64,000 nucleotides of DNA from Ciborinia camelliae. Taxonomy: Eukaryota; Ascomycota; Leotiomycetes; Helotiales; Sclerotiniaceae. Below the pieces are notes generated by a model. That model was not told where the DNA came from, made no database searches, and worked only from the letters and a program-made list of their open reading frames with translations. Below, in pieces: positions 59,733-64,000 of the stretch. Made by a program: the position numbers and the translations under genes. Location of the stretch: NCBI GenBank assembly GCA_025890175.1, contig JANPYM010000011.1:724299-788298 (forward strand). The letters run 5' to 3'. The stretch's first letter is position 1. The number at the start of each line of letters is the position of its first letter.

Positions 59733-60110
59733 TTATTGGGGAATCAGGTCACATGGTTTCCGGTTACATGATCAGGGATCACGTGGTAAGCTATACCGCA
59801 TAGGGTATAGGGGAGTAGCATATAAGGGCAGCTGGACTGCCACCAAATACATACTCCTTAGTCAAATCAATCTACCATAATTCTACCCGAATACTTTCTT
59901 CCTATCGTATTACTGGTCATCCCAGGTTATACGATTAATAAAGATAGATTATTTGCAAATAATTTGTATTTACCCCATACAAAGCAAATAATTTTGAAAT
60001 CCCAATAGGGCCCTATGGGGCGGATAGAAGGTCTTATAGGTAACCCGCGGGGCAAATAACCCGTGGGTACCCGTACGGGGCGGGTATTTTCTGCGCAGTC
60101 TATATACAAG

Positions 60111-63100
60111 GGATTGCAATACTCTCATTTTGAACCGCTCACTTGAGTTACGTCACCTCTGGGGACTGATATACAATAAAAGACTCTTGCACTTGCAAGC
60201 TCAGTTGTGAAGTTTATCTTTGTAGATTATTGGCTGATACCTGATCTGTCTTTAGAGATAGTACAAGAAGTATCATAATACTATTTCTGAGGTTTGAATG
60301 GGTGGTCCCAAGCACTGGAGCTGGCGCCAATACAGTAAAACTACCCGTATCCTTTCAAAGATTTTCTATCAACGCAGTAAAGCGGTATCAATGTATCTTA
60401 CCACGGAACACTGTTCCCTAGATTCTATAATGATATTCCTTTTACACTGGCTTAGTGTAAAAAAAAGACGCAACTTTGCTCTAAACTTCAAGTCTGGTTG
60501 TGCAATTTAGTAAGGTGCCCAAGTACAATATTTACATCTTTAGTCTTTCTTTCATCAAGTCATATGATTTGCAAGCTAACAAAACATGTATGATCCCCTG
60601 ATAGTCATCCTTTATTAGTGCTCATCTCTTGAAGGATTCCACAATGAAGTACTCCCCTTCATCAGTTCGTAATGTGTATTTTTCTGCAACACCAACTAAA
60701 ATAAAGCTTGGCGAAAAGCCGATGTTTATATGTCGCATCTTGAAGCTTTTATAGCCACTTGGCTAACTAGCTTCCAATTGATAATTCTCCTTCTATCAGT
60801 AATGTGTAATGCAATATCATTTATTGCGTTAAACAACATATCAGGCGTGGGTGAGATGAAACGAAGAAGTCCAGTGTGCAAAGCTCAGTTATTGTTAGAA
60901 TACTTCGCCCTCAGAGCTTTCAGGTCCAATCAAAATGGAGGTGGATGTTTCTATGTTAGTATCATAGAAGCTGGTCTGTGAACAGACAGATATATTTTGA
61001 ATGTTCATTTAACCTTTTTCTCTCTGGAATTTGGTATTCGGTATGCAGAGCGTAACATTTGTTGAGAAATTATGCTGTGTTCACCATTGAAAGATTCTCC
61101 TATTGAGATCAACCGATGGTACTCAGCCAGAAACATATTATATGATTGACCTCTTGTCAGCATGGTTATCTGATAGCTTGAAATCTATCAATGTAATTGG
61201 TGTCTCAGTGGCAGAAGTTGTTCAAAAGATATTATTCACAAGGTGGGAAGGGTTGCGGGGTATGAATCTTAGAAATCAGCCCAGAGAAAAAAAATGAGAC
61301 GAGGAAACAAATATGAGAGTACAATACTCAATTTGTTATGTATGAACTCCTCTTGTAGGATCGTAGTGGCTGATAAAGATTGATTGAAGTGACATTGCCA
61401 ATAGATGTGTGATAGGAAGAGAAAGGAAAATAGAAAAGAAAGCTTTTGCAGAGACATTGTGAGGTCCCAAAGTGGCAGAGGCCAGGATCAAGCAAGTTAT
61501 CACAGAAGGAAAGAGCATCTCTAGACCCCCTTTGTTAATCAAGCAAGAACTTCAAACTTTAATGTGGAGTGAAATTCGCACCTCACCAAAATCTATACCA
61601 TAGTCCGGTAGGATGTATAAAATTTCAGATTGGCATCACACCTATCAACCTAATTTATATCTCTGTTATTTGAAACTTGACTCTTGCATTCTGAATTTTT
61701 CTAAAACTTACATAAGCTGTTCAGATTAGAGCTCCCTCTAACTGAAGAGATATCTAATCAATATTCTGGTGATTGGCAGCCCATTGCTCCCAAGACATAA
61801 TTTTGACCTTTTCTATAGGATCATCGTAGGAGAGTTATAACTCAATGTGCTGTTAATTTGATGCAAAGAATGAAGTATCAGTCTCGAAATAGCGAAACTT
61901 AAACATTCTTCAAACAATTTAATGTTGGTTAATCCAAAGTTTGAGAAGAAAATAGTTTCTTAAGAAATTAATATAAAGGATGTATGCCAATAGAAGTGTG
62001 GTAAAAGATTCTTAGAGCAATTCATCGCCCCATTATGATGAAAACCTGCAGCCGGCAGGTGTTATGCTTGATGGATGATGAGTATTAGCCTTCTCTCACA
62101 ATGGTTTCATCATCTACAGAAAATACAGACTCCAGGTGGAGTTACTTGTATCTCATACTTTGATAATAAGTAATTCAATCACTAGATCATGATAGCAACA
62201 ATATGCTCTAGTGGATGCACCATTTAGTTAAAACTCTTAATCTTCTTGATCTTTCATGCCTTGACAAACTTGCTCTGCTATTAGCAGGATCTCAATAAGT
62301 GACGAATCCTGTGTATACTGCCTCTAGAAATGAGTGCCATAGGCTTCATTTCAAAGATCTATCCGCTAAGCTCAAATCCTGTCATATTAGACTCTCTGAT
62401 TCTTCCTTTGTTTGTATGCCAGAAAGAAACCAATGAGCTATAAATTAATGACATTTTCCTCGGCCCCAGAAAATAATGCCCTGGTTTCACTGGAGTTTGT
62501 CTAGATTTGAGAGAGAGAGAACAGTCTTTAACTGGATTTCTATCATGAAAGGGCTTTTTTTAATTGCAAAACAAGAAAACAAGGTTATCAGCTCCCAAAT
62601 ACCCCTTTATGCACCTACATCGGAGATACTTCGGACCGAAATTTGCTTATGCGCGGTTCTCATCTAGCACCAACCTCACATTCCCTATTTTCAGCAGAAA
62701 TCAATACATCGCTTCACAAAGGTCAAGTAACCCCAATCTAATCTCAGAGAATCAATCTGTTACCCATACTAGATATGAAATCACATCATATTGTGGCATC
62801 AACTTACATAGATTGCCAATTAGACCTCATGCAGTTATTTTAGGTCAATACACAATCCTCCAACTTGAATGACCTGCCACCTAGATCTAGATGTATGTCT
62901 TTAAGTTATTGTCTGGGGTTAAAAGAGGAAAATGGGAACAGGCCTACATTAAAATATAGAATTCATCACAGAGCATCAAAAAGCTTGCCTCAATGCAGCT
63001 ATTTGGATATGAATACTGCACTTTCGAGAGAAGATTGCTTTCATTTGGGTCTTGTTTACTAGTTAGTCCGTACTATTGGACACCCTGTACGAATTGGAGA

Positions 63101-63557
63101 TGCAGAGTGAGAATAGAGGTCAAAGAATGTGTTGGTTAGAGTGAGTTATGCATGGTACTAGTGTACCTTTCCCGTTGTGCTTTGAGGCTCAGAACTTCAA
63201 ATTGGCTGTATCTCCAATTGGTACTCAGCTTTTTGAGAAAACTTTATTGGCCTTTTTACAAGATTTTTCCCATTCCGTACAAGAACTGGTATACCAATTG
63301 CTAAAACTAGCAAGGGGAAGTTGTATAAGCCTGTTCTCTCAGTCTGCTACCAGAAAGAATGCTCAGGAGGTGGGTATCTCAGCAATCCCAATAATCTGAT
63401 GAAAATACACAACAATCAATCCCTCCAACAAACCAGGTCCCCAGCGACAGTATGAGTCATCCAACCACAAACTTCTTCCAGCTTTAAATCCGAAATTTGC
63501 TTTGATGTTCCTGGGGTTGCCCCCCAGTCATCAAAACTTTGAGAAGTCTCTCAGGTT
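60111..63557. other. Gene desert, probably decayed sequence
   Basis: All frames are short, and none carries a motif or a start-supported coding texture. A GAGAGAGAGAGAA run lies at about 62508. It may be relics of mobile elements too decayed to recognise by eye. Confidence 0.45.
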
Positions 63558-63984
63558 TCAACCAACATAGGTTTTCCATGGATGCTCAAATTGGCAGAGA
63601 TGAATCGGTGAGAACTTGAAGTCATTCGGAAAAGAAATCTGGGTTTCCTTCTCGAATACAAATTGAGCTCGTCTAATTGCGGGATGTTTGGAATTCTATA
63701 TCTTGGTTAGAGCTGGTAATGATAGACCGTGGGGGACTTGAGAGTAATACATACCCAATCCCTAGATAATTTCTCGAGCCTCCAGAAAAGCAGGGTTGGG
63801 TTGGATATCGTGCGCTCAGCCGGATCCCAACTTGGATAAGCTACGGCGGGGCGAATGGGTTTTCCACGATAATCTTCTCTCACAAAAGGGCCCTCCCGTT
63901 CATTGTTCCAAAAGAGGCAAAGCATATCCCGGTTTTGCTGCAGGCGACGACGGTCTTCTCTGAAATGTGCGGATCTCATGAATC
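63558..63984 (-). CDS. 3' end of an unrecognised multi-exon gene (partial)
   Basis: Two exons are visible on the minus strand, 63984-63755 and 63695-63558, joined by a 59-bp phase-0 intron (GTATGT...ATATAG). The upstream boundary is set by a classic branch and acceptor (CTAAT then CACTAG) at the very edge, so the gene continues beyond 64000. The visible 122 codons contain DMLCLFWNNEREGPFVRED, RPAVAYPSWDPAERTISNPT, FRRLEKL-like WRLEKLSRDW and RAQFVFEKETQISFPNDF, ending at TGA. No family is recognised from this part. Confidence 0.55.
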
Positions 63985-64000
63985 CTAGTGAATTAGTCGG

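Larger units (their letters stand above)
58929..60102. mobile_element. hAT-like non-autonomous element, 1174 bp
   Basis: The ends are TAGACTGCGCA (58929-58939) and its exact complement TGCGCAGTCTA (60092-60102). The element is flanked on both sides by TATACAAG (58921-58928 and 60103-60110), an 8-bp target-site duplication typical of hAT elements. Sub-terminal regions are GC-rich with repeated GCGGGTA/TTTGCAAATAA words; the interior is very AT-rich. No transposase frame exists, so it needs a transposase from elsewhere. The exact flanking duplication suggests a fairly recent insertion. It contains another inverted-repeat element at 59078-59492. Confidence 0.88.

Noticed and set aside
1..64000. 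CRISPR arrays, tRNA or rRNA genes, secondary-metabolite core enzymes, virus-like sequence
   Set aside because: Looked for the characteristic repeats, B-box-like GGTTCGANTCC words, and PKS/NRPS/terpene motifs; none was found.

Overview
This window comes from a filamentous ascomycete nuclear genome, most likely Leotiomycetes/Helotiales. The class is inferred from the gene repertoire and gene style, not from a database match. The coding sequences are interrupted by short introns of 40-210 bp with GTNNGT donors, CTRAY-like branch sites and YAG acceptors. Long intergenic stretches are full of CTAC/CCTAGGTA-type simple sequence. A run of ten N at 7262-7271 shows a draft assembly.

Positions 1-32.4 kb are a conserved, gene-sparse region. 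It carries a partial F-box protein, a PPxY-bearing acidic protein, a monocarboxylate-type MFS transporter (one intron) and a secreted GPI-anchored acid phosphatase (three exons). It also holds a battenin/BTN1 homologue (three exons), a 1319-aa Rxt3 homologue of the Rpd3L histone deacetylase complex (three exons), an AMA1-type meiotic APC/C activator (six exons) and the Rab geranylgeranyltransferase alpha subunit BET4 (four exons). Two small multi-TM proteins follow, one of them broken by a frameshift in a G7 run. ama1 and bet4 are divergently transcribed from a 741-bp spacer. The ama1 gene contains a probable AT-AC intron.

Positions 33.3-58 kb hold the most unusual content: thirteen 2EXR-family loci, all on the minus strand. 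Eight are intact (three of these have a short 3' exon found by splice-site reading). Three are nearly intact but carry a single in-frame stop, and two are heavily decayed. Three adjacent copies (46.7-50.4 kb) form a distinct recent subfamily. Miniature inverted-repeat elements and a large foldback element are interspersed, one of them directly at the 5' edge of a broken copy. The family's function is unknown; the pattern is of birth-and-death evolution, with stops compatible with C-to-T mutation at CpA (RIP-like).

Positions 58-63.5 kb are almost free of readable genes but contain a 1.17-kb hAT-like element with 11-bp terminal inverted repeats and an exact 8-bp target duplication, itself holding a second inverted-repeat element. 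The right edge carries the 3' end of an unrecognised minus-strand gene that runs out of the window.
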